NCBI GenBank assembly: GCA_963821735.1
Contig: CAWGFK010000009.1
Coordinates: 1 to 64,000 of the forward strand
Reading direction: 5' to 3'
Source: Laspinema sp963821735
GTDB lineage: Bacteria > Cyanobacteriota > Cyanobacteriia > Cyanobacteriales > Laspinemataceae
Length of the DNA stretch: 64,000 nucleotides
Below the pieces are notes generated by a model. That model saw only the letters and a program-made list of their open reading frames with translations. It was not told the origin of the DNA and did not search any database. Position numbers and translations under genes: made by a program. Of this stretch, positions 29,108-38,685 are shown one piece after another (the first letter of the stretch is position 1; every line of letters begins with the position of its first letter).

Positions 29108-30110
29108 GTGGATAACGAAACCCTCAAAAGCATTAAAGATAAGTATGAGCCATTATTACCGTATTTGAATGAAAAAATACGACGGATATGGACCGCTTGT
29201 GAAGCCCTGTCTTTGGGATGGGGAGGTGTAACGCTTTTAGCTCATGCCACTGGACTATCCCAGGCAACAATCAAGTCCGGGATCCGTGAACTATCTGAAT
29301 CCTCGGTCACTCCATCAGAAAAAGACCTTTCCGTAGGGACTGTATGATTTAACTCAGAACAAAAAATGGGTCAATGTGGGAATTGACCATGATACAGGAG
29401 AGGAAAGCCGTAGAGGGATTTCCATAAATAAAGTATTAGAAGGTTTGCAGAATTGGAAAAGCCGATTGGCGTTCTCTTTTGGGGGTTTGGGGGGATCTCT
29501 AATAGAAGATTTTGTTTTTTGGAGTTCCCAGAATCAATTCGTCCTGGGTGGTAGTCAATGGGAAAAGATTGTTATTCCCATAGTCAAAAGATAATAATTA
29601 CAGCTTCCTTGTGGAGGGATTAATAGGGGTCGGTCGAGACTGAAGGAAGTTAAAACTCCAAAAATTAGCCGATGAAATTCAGAAAACGATTCAAGTTTGT
29701 TATTTTCCTACGGGAACCGGGAGCATCTCAAGAAGGCAAAGAGACCTAACCCCCCAGCCCCCTTCCCTACGAGGGAAGGGGGAGCAAGACGTATAAATTC
29801 CCCTTTTAGGCAAAATTGAGATGCTCCCCGGGAACCCGTAAACCGACTAAAATTGAGCATTACTTATTCTGTCATTTGACTCCAAATTGGCGGGGTAGAC
29901 CTTTAATTAGCTTGCTTGGCAGTCCTAATTTTAATTAACAACACGAGGGCCGAACAAGGATTAAAAGTCTAACCCAACTTAAATGAAAGTCGCTACGAAA
30001 TAGGAATTAAAGTGACCGACCCAGACTTTAATTCTATAATTCTTTCCATTGAGCGCCACTCTTTTCGGGGTGAATGGAATGATATAATTAATCCTCGAAT
30101 CCTGGCCTAA
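29108..30110 (+). pseudogene. ISAzo13-family transposase, internally deleted and split by a MITE
   Basis: The conserved start is intact: EKIRRIWTACEALSLGWGGV, then LLAHATGLSQATIKSGIREL. After it about 400 bp are missing. Then come YDLTQNKKWVNVGIDHDTGE, a second deletion, KLQKLADEIQKTIQVCYFPT (29655-29710), and after the MITE TRKPTKIEHYLFCHLTPNWR, then NNTRAEQGLKV, and YEIGIKVTDPDFNS followed by FRGEWNDIINP at the end. These match the Rhodopirellula-type DDE transposase of ISAzo13 elements. Frameshifts also occur near 29345, 29650 and 29925. The stop at 30108-30110 overlaps the convergent hibernation-factor gene. I did not find the terminal repeats. Confidence 0.85.
29719..29828. mobile_element. 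110-bp MITE with 13-bp terminal repeats and 8-bp target duplication
   Basis: Perfect terminal inverted repeats GGGAGCATCTCAA (29719-29731) and its complement (29816-29828) flank an internal hairpin of CCCCCTTCCCT / AGGGAAGGGGG around 29758-29782. The 8-bp direct repeat CGGGAACC borders it at 29711-29718 and 29829-29836. It interrupts the ISAzo13 transposase. Removing the element and one repeat restores the frame across the site. Confidence 0.9.
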
Positions 30111-30730
30111 TTGGTGAAGTAATTTTTAGAGGACTCCTTAGACTGTTGATCCGTTGCCTCATTTGGACCGAGTTTATTGACGAGATGAACACTGGTTGCT
30201 TGGGGTCCCATTTCTCCTTGGGTTTCGGAAAAATGTACGCCTGCCCCTTCTTTTAATTCATCAAAGCGATCGCCTAAAACACTATTGCGGTGAAAATAGA
30301 TTTCCCGTCCACTTTCCAGGGTTTTAATAAAGCCATAACCGTCCTCTGGAAAGAGCTTAGAGACGACTGCTCCCATTGCTTGCGCGGGATGATCTTTCAC
30401 CTTATTATTTTGCCGTTGGGTCAGTTCCACCACTTGACGACGGGCCGCCTCATAAGCATTGCGAATGACAGTATCGAGTTCGTCATACTGATTCCCCTCA
30501 CCGGGATTACAAACGGCGGCGATTTCATGGGATGGGGGAACCGTGATATCAAAGCGAACCCGATAGGGAGAGCCACTACTGGGGCGATCGTTGTTTTTTT
30601 CAACCACCACTCGGCAGCTTGTGATATGATCGCAAAATTGTTCGAGTTTGGCAATTTTTTCGCGAACTAAGTTATCAATCGCATTGGTTTTTTCAAGATT
30701 TCGATAAGTAATTTCTACAGGTACTTTCAT
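30107..30730 (-). CDS. ribosome hibernation factor (HPF/RaiA) fused to a cold-shock domain
   Basis: A 207-residue protein of two parts. Residues 1-100 are a ribosome-associated HPF/RaiA domain (MKVPVEITYRNLEKTNAIDN, then CDHITSCRVVVEKNN, RVRFDITVPPSHEI). Residues 120-185 are a cold-shock (OB-fold) domain with GAVVSKLFPEDGYGFI, then YFHRNSVLGDRFDELK. The GYGFI and FHRNS signatures are the RNP1/RNP2-like RNA-binding motifs. A short Ser/Gln-rich tail follows. The protein should bind the 30S decoding region in dormancy, with extra RNA contact from the second domain. It differs from the normal long HPF, whose C-terminal domain drives 100S dimers. It is a single gene, convergent with a transposase remnant. 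Confidence 0.88.
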   Translation of the reverse strand: MKVPVEITYRNLEKTNAIDNLVREKIAKLEQFCDHITSCRVVVEKNNDRPSSGSPYRVRFDITVPPSHEIAAVCNPGEGNQYDELDTVIRNAYEAARRQVVELTQRQNNKVKDHPAQAMGAVVSKLFPEDGYGFIKTLESGREIYFHRNSVLGDRFDELKEGAGVHFSETQGEMGPQATSVHLVNKLGPNEATDQQSKESSKNYFTN

Positions 30731-31034
30731 AAGCGCTCTTAACCTTCCTTGACTTGATCCCAGGACGAAATATTCTTAAGTTATGCTGGTTTGTCCTTGG
30801 GAATAGGGTTAATTTTACCCCGTAGCTTGGGCGTTGTCTTCTATCTAATGACATAAATCCCACCGATTCAATCTTCTGATGATTGAAAGTGGCTGAGAGT
30901 TGCTACAGTTGCAGCAAAACATAAAAAAGTTTCAAGAGAAAAAATTGGATTAAATCCTAACAGGGGACAACAGTCGCGAGAGGGAAACGATATGATGAAA
31001 CAGTGGAGTTTAGAAAATTGTGAGGTAAAACACC

Positions 31035-32120
31035 ATGACAACGACCCTATCAACCCCTTCAGCGATCGCCTCGATCCTGGGAAATGAAGCCGAAGATTTA
31101 CTCACATATCAGGCCAAACTTCCCAAACAGATGTTTCAGTTGCCGGGACCGGATTGGATTGACCGGGTGGCAGCCAGTAGCGATCGCTCGCCCCAAGTAT
31201 TGCGATCGCTTCAGCAACTCTATTCCCACGGAAATCTCGCCAACACCGGCTACCTCTCCATCCTCCCCGTGGATCAAGGCATCGAACATTCCGCCGCCGC
31301 CTCCTTTGCCCCCAACCCCATCTACTTTGATCCCGAAAACATTATTAAATTAGCAGTTGCCGGAGGGTGTAACGCCGTTGCCACCACCCTAGGCGTCCTC
31401 GGCAGCGTCTCGCGCAAATACGCCCACAAAATCCCCTTTATCCTCAAACTCAACCACAACGAACTGCTCACCGTTCCCAACCAATATGACCAAATCATGT
31501 TTGCCAGCGTCGAACAAGCTTGGAACTTAGGGGCCGTTGCCGTCGGCGCAACCATTTACTTTGGTTCCCCGGAATCCACCCGCCAGATCCAGGAAGTCAG
31601 CGCCGCCTTCGCCCAAGCGCACGAATATGGCATGGCAACCATCCTCTGGTGTTACCTGCGAAATAGCGCCTTTAAACAAGACCAAGATTATCATCTCGCC
31701 GCTGACCTCACCGGCCAAGCTAATCACCTCGGCGTCACCATCCAAGCGGATATCATCAAACAGAAACAACCGGAATGCAATGGCGGATATGGGGCAGTTT
31801 CCCAAGCCTTGGGCCACAAATACGGACGCACGGACAAACGAGTCGAGACCGAGTTAAGCTCAAACCATCCCATTGACATGACCCGCTATCAACTGCTTAA
31901 CTGTTATGCCGGACGGGCTGGATTGATTAACTCCGGAGGCAGTTCTGCCGGGGAAAACGACTTCGCCCAAGCCGTGCGAACTGCGGTGATTAACAAGCGG
32001 GCTGGGGGTTGTGGGTTAATTTCCGGACGCAAAGCCTTCCAACGACCCTTTGAGGAAGGGGTCAAATTGTTTCATGCCATTCAAGCGGTTTATCTGTCCT
32101 CTGATGTCACCATCGCCTGA
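31035..32120 (+). CDS. fbaB: class I fructose-bisphosphate aldolase (FbaB/DhnA type)
   Basis: A 361-residue archaeal-type class I aldolase that cleaves fructose 1,6-bisphosphate to triose phosphates in glycolysis, and runs the reverse reaction in gluconeogenesis and the Calvin cycle. It is close in pattern to E. coli FbaB: YLSILPVDQGIEHSAAASFA, then ENIIKLAVAGGCNAVATTLG, VGATIYFGS, TILWCYLRN, and ADLTGQANHLGVTIQADIIK with the Schiff-base-lysine region IIKQK. GGSSAGENDF near the end binds phosphate. This differs from the class II FbaA usual in cyanobacteria, which is probably elsewhere. The next gene begins 80 bp downstream and may share its transcript. Confidence 0.93.
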   Translation: MTTTLSTPSAIASILGNEAEDLLTYQAKLPKQMFQLPGPDWIDRVAASSDRSPQVLRSLQQLYSHGNLANTGYLSILPVDQGIEHSAAASFAPNPIYFDPENIIKLAVAGGCNAVATTLGVLGSVSRKYAHKIPFILKLNHNELLTVPNQYDQIMFASVEQAWNLGAVAVGATIYFGSPESTRQIQEVSAAFAQAHEYGMATILWCYLRNSAFKQDQDYHLAADLTGQANHLGVTIQADIIKQKQPECNGGYGAVSQALGHKYGRTDKRVETELSSNHPIDMTRYQLLNCYAGRAGLINSGGSSAGENDFAQAVRTAVINKRAGGCGLISGRKAFQRPFEEGVKLFHAIQAVYLSSDVTIA

Positions 32121-32200
32121 CATCCCTGCCTCAGAGTGGGTAGAGTAGGATATTCTGAGCGAAGCATATCCTTAAATTTATTCTCAGTTGAAGTAGGCAA

Positions 32201-33367
32201 ATGAAGCTGGCAGCAAGAGTTGGACAGGTAACGCCATCCCTGACCTTGGCCATCGCCGCCAAAGCTAAGGCGATGAAAGCCGATGGGATAGATGTTTGTA
32301 GTTTTAGTGCAGGGGAACCGGATTTTGATACGCCCAACCATATCAAAATGGCGGCAGAAAAAGCCTTGAATGCGGGGAAAACCAAATATGGACCCGCAGC
32401 CGGTGAACCGAAGTTACGAGAGGCGATCGCTCACAAGCTCAAAACCGATAACCATCTCAACTATTCCGCGAAAAATGTCATTGTCACCAATGGCGGCAAG
32501 CATTCTCTCTTTAACCTCATGCTGGCCCTCCTCGACCCCGGGGATGAGGTCATTATCCCGGCCCCCTTCTGGTTGAGTTATCCAGAAATGGTCACCCTAG
32601 CGGGCGGTGTCTCGGTGATCGTCTCCACCACCGCCGAAAGTGGGTATAAAATCACCCCAGAGCAACTGCGAAACGCCTGTACCCCGAAAACCAAGCTGTT
32701 TATTCTCAATTCCCCCTCTAATCCCACGGGAATGGTGTATTCCCCCGACGAGATTCGCGCCTTAGCGGCGGTGGTGGTTGAGCAGGATATTTTAGTGGTT
32801 TCTGACGAGATTTACGAGAAAATCCTCTATAACAACGCCGAACATTTGAGTATCGGCGCAGTTTCCGAAGCAGCGTTTAAACGCACAATTATCAGTAATG
32901 GGTTTGCTAAGGCTTACTCCATGACGGGGTGGCGGATTGGGTATCTAGCGGGGGATGAGGAACTGATCCAGGCCGCGAGTACCATTCAAAGTCACAGTAC
33001 CTCCAATGTCTGTACCTTTGCTCAATATGGGGCGATCGCCGCCTTAGAATCCGACCAAGATTGTGTTGCCGAAATGCTTCAAGCCTTTGCTTTGCGCCGG
33101 GTAGCAGTTTTAGAACGAATTCGGGGAATGTCCGGCATTAGTTGTCCCGAACCCGAAGGGGCCTTTTATGTGTTTCTGAATATCGCTAAAACCGGCATGA
33201 AATCCCTGAAATTCTGTGATGCCTTACTGGAATCTCACCAGGTTGCTGCCATTCCGGGAATGGCCTTCGGGGATGATGACTGCATCCGCTTATCTTATGC
33301 CACCGATTTACCCACCATTGAGAAGGGGTTGGATAGATTGGAAAAATTCTTGCAGCAACATTTGTAA
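32201..33367 (+). CDS. aspC: aspartate aminotransferase (PLP fold type I)
   Basis: A 388-residue fold-type-I aminotransferase transferring the amino group of aspartate to 2-oxoglutarate via PLP. It has CSFSAGEPDFDTPNHIK near the N-terminus, LFILNSPSNPTGMVYSPDE (substrate loop), VVSDEIYEKILY, and the PLP-lysine motif SNGFAKAYSMTGWRIGYLAG, with the internal-aldimine Lys in FAKAYSM. The C-terminal RLSYATDL supplies the carboxylate-binding Arg. Complete, with a strong terminator 24 bp after the stop. It follows the aldolase on the same strand. Confidence 0.94.
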   Translation: MKLAARVGQVTPSLTLAIAAKAKAMKADGIDVCSFSAGEPDFDTPNHIKMAAEKALNAGKTKYGPAAGEPKLREAIAHKLKTDNHLNYSAKNVIVTNGGKHSLFNLMLALLDPGDEVIIPAPFWLSYPEMVTLAGGVSVIVSTTAESGYKITPEQLRNACTPKTKLFILNSPSNPTGMVYSPDEIRALAAVVVEQDILVVSDEIYEKILYNNAEHLSIGAVSEAAFKRTIISNGFAKAYSMTGWRIGYLAGDEELIQAASTIQSHSTSNVCTFAQYGAIAALESDQDCVAEMLQAFALRRVAVLERIRGMSGISCPEPEGAFYVFLNIAKTGMKSLKFCDALLESHQVAAIPGMAFGDDDCIRLSYATDLPTIEKGLDRLEKFLQQHL

Positions 33368-33390
33368 AAGCTGATCCAAGTTTTGAATCC

Positions 33391-33421
33391 ACCGGGTTTT
33401 ACCAAAAGCCCGGTTTTTTTT
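33391..33421 (+). terminator. rho-independent terminator of the aminotransferase
   Basis: ACCGGGTTTT, a short loop, then AAAAGCCCGGT form a stem with one bulged base, followed by a run of T (about eight) up to 33421. Confidence 0.92.
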
Positions 33422-33616
33422 GTATTCTTTGAGATTCTTTTGTATCCTAGAGAATTACCCAAAATTCACCGAGGCCATTTTGTGGAGGCGATGTTTCCTG
33501 AATAGGACAGAACACCGTTTTTCCTGAAAAGGACCTCAAAACAATCCCTGTGGGATGGGGAAACTTTCATCCTTGAAACCTGAACCCTTGATTGAGAACC
33601 GATAGGAATAGAAATC

Positions 33617-35347
33617 ATGCAAGTCCAACCGATGGTTACGGAATATTTCGCAAAACAGGACTATGACAGTGCCCTCGCCCTGTGCCGACAAAACATTCAA
33701 GCGCAGCCCCAGGTCATTGTCAATTACTGGTATTTAGGGGTCGCCTTGTTACTGCAAGGAAAGCAAGGGGAAGCTGAACAGTGCTGGAATGCGGTATTGT
33801 CCCAGGGAACACCGCCTCAAGTCCAACAGTGGCGACAGCAGCTTTATGAGATTTTATGGGCGATCGCCACCCAGAGAGAATCCGTCAGGGACTGGCAAAG
33901 CGCCTTAGTCTTGCGCGATCGCATCAGTGCGATCGGCCCCAATGATATCAATAACCATCTCGCCCGTCTGCAACTTTACCTGCACCTCGGCATCCTGGAT
34001 TCAACCCTCACCGAACGGTTAATCACCACAGCCGAATTACTCGCCTCCTCTAACTCTTCTCACCTCAACCAACCCCTCCTCATCGCCGTCTTACGCCAAC
34101 TCGCCGAAGGGCAAATTTTTCATGTTAAATCCCTCAATCTCTTAGACGCTGCTTTAACTCAAAACCTCTTAAACCATCCCGACTGGAAACAAAACATCAG
34201 CCTCCAACAAGCTTATGGCAATTATTATCGCAATAAAGCCCTAAAACATTGCGACTATGGAGAATTTCAAGACGCAATTCTCTGCTTCTGGAAAGCCAAA
34301 GACCTCGTTCCCGAAATTTCCATCACCTACCCCCTAGGGATGGCATTTTTGGCCCAAGGTAAATTGAGTGAAGCGGCTGAACTCTTAAACCAAATTCCCC
34401 CCAATCACCCAGACTATGGGTCCGCTCGGTATATTTTATCAGTCATTTATACCCCCCAAGCACAGGAAGTCATCCGCACCATTTATCAGCGTGTCATCGA
34501 AAAAAGTTGGGCCAATTGCAAATACCCCCAAGCCGCCAATGCCGCCCAGAAAATGGTAGAACTTGAGCCAAACTCCAGTCATGCTCATTATAATCTCGGG
34601 ATGTCCTTGTACTATCAAGGCTTATTTACCAGTAACGTCGAAAAAGTTTATGAAGCCGAAATTGCCTTAAAAAAAGCCCTAGAATTTAAGGCCAATAACG
34701 AAATAATCCAGAAAAAACTCTCCACGATTCCCTATACCCTCCACTTTGCTCAAAAAGGCTATAACGTCAGTGCCGACTGTTTTACCGGAGTGATGCCAAT
34801 CTGGGAACAGAATTTCCGAAAATATGCGAATATGCCCAACTTGAGAGTGGTAGAAGTGGGCTGTTTTGAAGGCATGGCAAGTTGTTGGTTGCTGGATAAT
34901 ATTCTGACCCATGAAACCGCCCGGATTACCTGTATTGATAATTTTGAGGGGGTAGTGGAGAGTAAAAAGAATGACCCGACGGTGCAGAAGTCAGTAGAGG
35001 AGAGATTTGATGGAAATATCGAAAAAAGTGGAGCGAAACACAAAGTGGATAAACGGGTCGGATTCTCGCAAGAAGTGCTGCGATCGCTCCCGTTAAATTC
35101 CTATCATATCGTCTATATTGATGGCTCTCATTTTGCCATTGATGTCCTCCAAGATGCGGTCTTAAGTTGGGGACTCATCAAAGAAGGCGGCATGATTATT
35201 TTTGATGACTACCACTTTGAATTTCCTGACCGCCCGCACTGTAATACAGGGCGAGGAATTGATGCCTTTATGACAGTTTTCCAGGAAAAACTCAAAGTCA
35301 TTTACCGCGACGATCGCCAGATTTTCTTAGAAAAACTAGCTCATTAG
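33617..35347 (+). CDS. TPR-repeat protein with a C-terminal SAM methyltransferase domain
   Basis: This 576-residue protein has about 370 residues of TPR-like helix pairs (YWYLGVALLLQGKQGEAEQC and SSHAHYNLGMSLYYQGLFTS are examples), then a class I methyltransferase domain. In the latter LRVVEVGCFEGMASCWLLDN is the SAM-binding glycine motif, TCIDNFEGV its acidic follower, and HIVYIDGSHFAIDVLQDAV and IIFDDYHFEFPD are the post-motif strands. This is the Methyltransf_24-like group often linked to glycan or surface-polymer modification. Substrate unknown. No signal peptide. The N-terminus may hold partner proteins. Confidence 0.85.
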   Translation: MQVQPMVTEYFAKQDYDSALALCRQNIQAQPQVIVNYWYLGVALLLQGKQGEAEQCWNAVLSQGTPPQVQQWRQQLYEILWAIATQRESVRDWQSALVLRDRISAIGPNDINNHLARLQLYLHLGILDSTLTERLITTAELLASSNSSHLNQPLLIAVLRQLAEGQIFHVKSLNLLDAALTQNLLNHPDWKQNISLQQAYGNYYRNKALKHCDYGEFQDAILCFWKAKDLVPEISITYPLGMAFLAQGKLSEAAELLNQIPPNHPDYGSARYILSVIYTPQAQEVIRTIYQRVIEKSWANCKYPQAANAAQKMVELEPNSSHAHYNLGMSLYYQGLFTSNVEKVYEAEIALKKALEFKANNEIIQKKLSTIPYTLHFAQKGYNVSADCFTGVMPIWEQNFRKYANMPNLRVVEVGCFEGMASCWLLDNILTHETARITCIDNFEGVVESKKNDPTVQKSVEERFDGNIEKSGAKHKVDKRVGFSQEVLRSLPLNSYHIVYIDGSHFAIDVLQDAVLSWGLIKEGGMIIFDDYHFEFPDRPHCNTGRGIDAFMTVFQEKLKVIYRDDRQIFLEKLAH

Positions 35348-35963
35348 AAGATGGGGGAGATGGAGGAGAAGTGCGTAGTGGACGATGGGGTGGTTGTGGG
35401 AGTGTCATGGGGATGGCCATGGAGGAATGGGGGAGATTGGCGGTGTAAGATGGGTGTAGGGTGGTAAATGGGGAGTCTCGTCTCATCCGCAGTTTATTAG
35501 CCAGGGTCGGATTGTTAACGTCCTCATTAATCCGCAATAGAATCACTTCATTGTAAATTCTGTAGGGTCTATTCCTTACGCTCTATCTCTAAATATCGGC
35601 ATCGATGGCAAATTTCAACCAATCCGAGTTTCTTGTAGGGGCCTCTGCCTCGCAATCCTAAGTTCGGCAATGGAAAAGCACCTTTATATCTCGTTTTTCG
35701 CAGAGGCTATCGGCTAAATTTGAAGGCGTATCAGTACGCCTGCAAAGAACGACGGATTTGGTCCGTCAGAGAGTATCGTTCTTCGACCGGAAAGTCCTAC
35801 TTTGACAATTCAAACGATCCTATTGGTCGCCGCAAACGACGAATTCGATACATAACGACATTTTCATGACTCCTAATAAATTCTTTCCCCATCACCCAAT
35901 CTCCTCAATCTCCTCAATCTTCCCCATCCCCCCCATCCCCCCCATCTCCCCCATCTCCCCCCT
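35348..35963. other. intergenic region with G/C-rich tracts and an unstarted open frame
   Basis: A G-rich tract at 35347-35470 and a C-rich one at 35884-35965 flank a middle part. Here a frame (35640-35869, plus) is open for about 76 codons without ATG and reads NLKAYQYACKERRIWSVREY. A 7-bp inverted repeat AGGCGTA/TACGCCT lies near 35724-35741. No gene is confirmed. Confidence 0.4.
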
Positions 35964-38651
35964 CTAAAATCCCTCAATAGGTCGGGTTAATAATTCGATC
36001 GCCGCCATTAAGGCTTTTGGATCAATCGGTTTAGTTAAATGCTCTTGAAATCCGGCTAAAAATGCCGCATTGCGGTCTTCTTCTCGGGCATAAGCTGTTA
36101 GGGCAACCGCCGGAATTTGGCCTCCGGCGTTTCTCTCCATTGCCCGAATTTTGCGGATAAAACTATACCCATCCTCCTCTGGCATGGCAATATCGCTAAT
36201 CACCAGATCCGGTTGCCAGTCAGAAAACACCGCGAGGGCTTCTATTGGGGAGGCGATCGCCCGAACTTGGCACCCAGACTGTTCTAAAACAAACTGCATA
36301 AACTGCAAAGAGTCCCGATCGTCATCCACAACTAGGACCCGCACTCCAGTCAGTTTCGGTTTGGGAGAATACTGGGGTAATTGGATTTGGGTGTCAGTTT
36401 TGAAGGCGATCGCCGGGAGTTTCACGGTAAAAGTCGCCCCCTGTCCCTCTCCGGGACTTTCTGCACTCACGGTTCCCCCATGCAGTTCCACCAGATGGCG
36501 CACCAGTCCTAATCCAATCCCCAGTCCCCCATGATTGCGGGTACTAGAGCCATCCGCTTGACGGAAATATTCAAATAAATGGGGGAGAAATTCCGGCAGA
36601 ATGCCGACTCCCGTATCCTGGACTTGCAGAACCACCCATTGATCCTCTTGTTGGAGGCTGAGGGTAACTTGACCCCCGGGTTCCGTAAATTTCACCGCAT
36701 TCGACAGCAGATTCCACACCACTTGCTGCAAGCGGTTGGAGTCTCCCATTACCGGGGAGACATTGGGATCTGGGGAATAGTCCAGTTGCAGGGATTTGGC
36801 TTCGATCGCCAGACGTACACTTTCGATCGCCGCGCAGATTGGGGTCGATAAATTCACTCGCGTGATTTTCAGGGTCAGCTTGCCGCGCAGGATGCGGGAG
36901 ACATCCAGCAAATCCTCAATCAGTTGGGTTTGAAATCGGGCATTGCGTTCGATTGTCTCCAAGGCACGGCGAGTGGTAGCTTCATCAAATTTGCGAGCCA
37001 GCAATAACTGGGACCATCCGAGAATCGCATTCAGGGGCGATCGCAACTCATGGGAGAGGACCGCTAAAAACTCATCCTTGACCTGATTCGCCCGTTCTAA
37101 TGCCTCCGCTTGTTGCTGTAACGCTTCTTCCATCCGTTTGCGATCGGTCAAATCCAGGGTGAAAAAGACCCCCGCATCCGCATGATGGTCAAAAATCGCT
37201 CCTCCCAAAAGCACCGGAATCCGGGTGCCATTTTTGTGAAAAAATTCCTTTTCAAAAGGTTCGGTATAGCCCATTTGACGCGCTTGCTGATTGGCGTTTT
37301 CATCCAAATGTAAATATTCCGAAGGGGTAATCTTGCGCCAATTCAACGGTTCCTGTTGTAACTCCTGCTGGGAGTAACCCACCATTTCCAAAAAGGCATC
37401 ATTGGCAACGGTAATGGCATCCCCATGCCAGAATCCCATGCCAATGGTATTGGAATCCATCAACCGTCGGAACCGTGCCTCACTCTCTCGCAGCACCTGT
37501 TCGGCTTGTTTGCTTTCTGTGACATCCCGACTAATGCAGAGTAAAGACTCAACATGGCCCTCTAAGTCAAATTCTGGAACGGCTTGGGATTGATAAGTTC
37601 GGGTTCCTGTTGAAGAGGGAAAATTAAATTCCAGAAAACCCGGTTCTCCGGTGACAAAAATCTCTTGTAAATGTCGGGACCACTGTAAGTAAGTTTCTTC
37701 GAGAAATCCTAAATCTGCATTGGTTTTACCGATAAACTCCTGGGGAGGGATTCCGGTGGCTTTTTCAATCGCCGGGTTGACGTAAATGTGGCGCAGTTGG
37801 CGATCAAAGCGGGCGATAATATCCGGTGCGTTTTCTGCTAAGGCTCGAAATTGTTGTTCCCGACGATACAGTTCTCGTTCCGACTGCTTGCGTTCGGTAA
37901 TATTCAAGGCGGTCCCCATCAGGGCCACCACCTGGGGATTGTCCTGATTCGGTTGCTCGTCAAATACAGGTTCTAAAATCAGGTCGTAGTCCCGGATTTC
38001 TCCCAATATAGTCACTGAGACTTCGATGCGAGTGGGGGTTCCGGTGGCAATTACCTCTCGTTTGAGGGCGCTGAGATGGTCGGCATCCGCTTGGGAAAAT
38101 AAGAAGTAGTCGGTTTCCCCAACGATTTCCTCTGCGGATTGGGGTCCCTGGGGATTGTGAATCCATTCGTATTTGAGGTCCCGGTCTTGTTGGAAAATAC
38201 AGATAAATGAATTTTTCAGGGCCATTCTAAACCGGCGATCGCTCTCTTGGAGTGCGGCTTCCGCCTTCAGGCGATCGCGATGTTCTTTCGCCTCTCGAAT
38301 CGCTCGCTGAACCGAGGGGACCAGTCGTTCTAACCGCTGCTTCAGGACATAATCCGTGGCTCCACTTTTCAGGGTCTCCAGGGCCACCTCCTCTCCCAAT
38401 GTCGCCGACACAAAGATAAAAGGCAGGTCCGGACATCGGCTTTGAGCCATTTTCAAGGCAGAAAATCCATCGAAGGAAGGGAGGGAATAATCGGCCAAAA
38501 TCACGTCAAATGACCCGCTTTCCAGGGCCTCTTGGAAGGCTTCGCAGGTGTCTACCCGCTTCAAGGCCACATTGAGACCACTCTCTTGCAAGTGGGCCTC
38601 AATGAGCTCTGCATCCAGCAGACTATCTTCTAGCAGTAGGATATGCAGCAC
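35964..38651 (-). CDS. hybrid histidine kinase with receivers at both ends
   Basis: This 895-residue protein has an N-terminal receiver (about 1-120, LLEDSLLDAELIE and VILADYSLPSFDG with the phospho-Asp). Three PAS domains follow at about 135-255, 275-390 and 395-515. Then come HisKA (FLAVLSHELRSPLNAILGW, phospho-His), HATPase_c (LQQVVWNLLSNAVKFTEPGG, DTGVGILPEF, GGLGIGLGLV) and a C-terminal receiver (VLVVDDDRDS, LVISDIAMPEEDG). No membrane segment, so cytosolic. The N-terminal receiver suggests it takes phosphate from another kinase. GTG start. It lies 34 bp after the receiver gene and follows a membrane kinase gene, so the three probably form one relay. Confidence 0.93.
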   Translation of the reverse strand: MLHILLLEDSLLDAELIEAHLQESGLNVALKRVDTCEAFQEALESGSFDVILADYSLPSFDGFSALKMAQSRCPDLPFIFVSATLGEEVALETLKSGATDYVLKQRLERLVPSVQRAIREAKEHRDRLKAEAALQESDRRFRMALKNSFICIFQQDRDLKYEWIHNPQGPQSAEEIVGETDYFLFSQADADHLSALKREVIATGTPTRIEVSVTILGEIRDYDLILEPVFDEQPNQDNPQVVALMGTALNITERKQSERELYRREQQFRALAENAPDIIARFDRQLRHIYVNPAIEKATGIPPQEFIGKTNADLGFLEETYLQWSRHLQEIFVTGEPGFLEFNFPSSTGTRTYQSQAVPEFDLEGHVESLLCISRDVTESKQAEQVLRESEARFRRLMDSNTIGMGFWHGDAITVANDAFLEMVGYSQQELQQEPLNWRKITPSEYLHLDENANQQARQMGYTEPFEKEFFHKNGTRIPVLLGGAIFDHHADAGVFFTLDLTDRKRMEEALQQQAEALERANQVKDEFLAVLSHELRSPLNAILGWSQLLLARKFDEATTRRALETIERNARFQTQLIEDLLDVSRILRGKLTLKITRVNLSTPICAAIESVRLAIEAKSLQLDYSPDPNVSPVMGDSNRLQQVVWNLLSNAVKFTEPGGQVTLSLQQEDQWVVLQVQDTGVGILPEFLPHLFEYFRQADGSSTRNHGGLGIGLGLVRHLVELHGGTVSAESPGEGQGATFTVKLPAIAFKTDTQIQLPQYSPKPKLTGVRVLVVDDDRDSLQFMQFVLEQSGCQVRAIASPIEALAVFSDWQPDLVISDIAMPEEDGYSFIRKIRAMERNAGGQIPAVALTAYAREEDRNAAFLAGFQEHLTKPIDPKALMAAIELLTRPIEGF

Positions 38652-38685
38652 TTTAACCGTCCATCTTGAGATTTAATGGGGTGAT

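Noticed and set aside
33493..33534. direct repeat TTTCCTGAA[T/A]AGGAC, 26 nt apart, before the TPR gene
   Set aside because: Two copies with one mismatch in a promoter region might be an operator, but two short copies are too little evidence.
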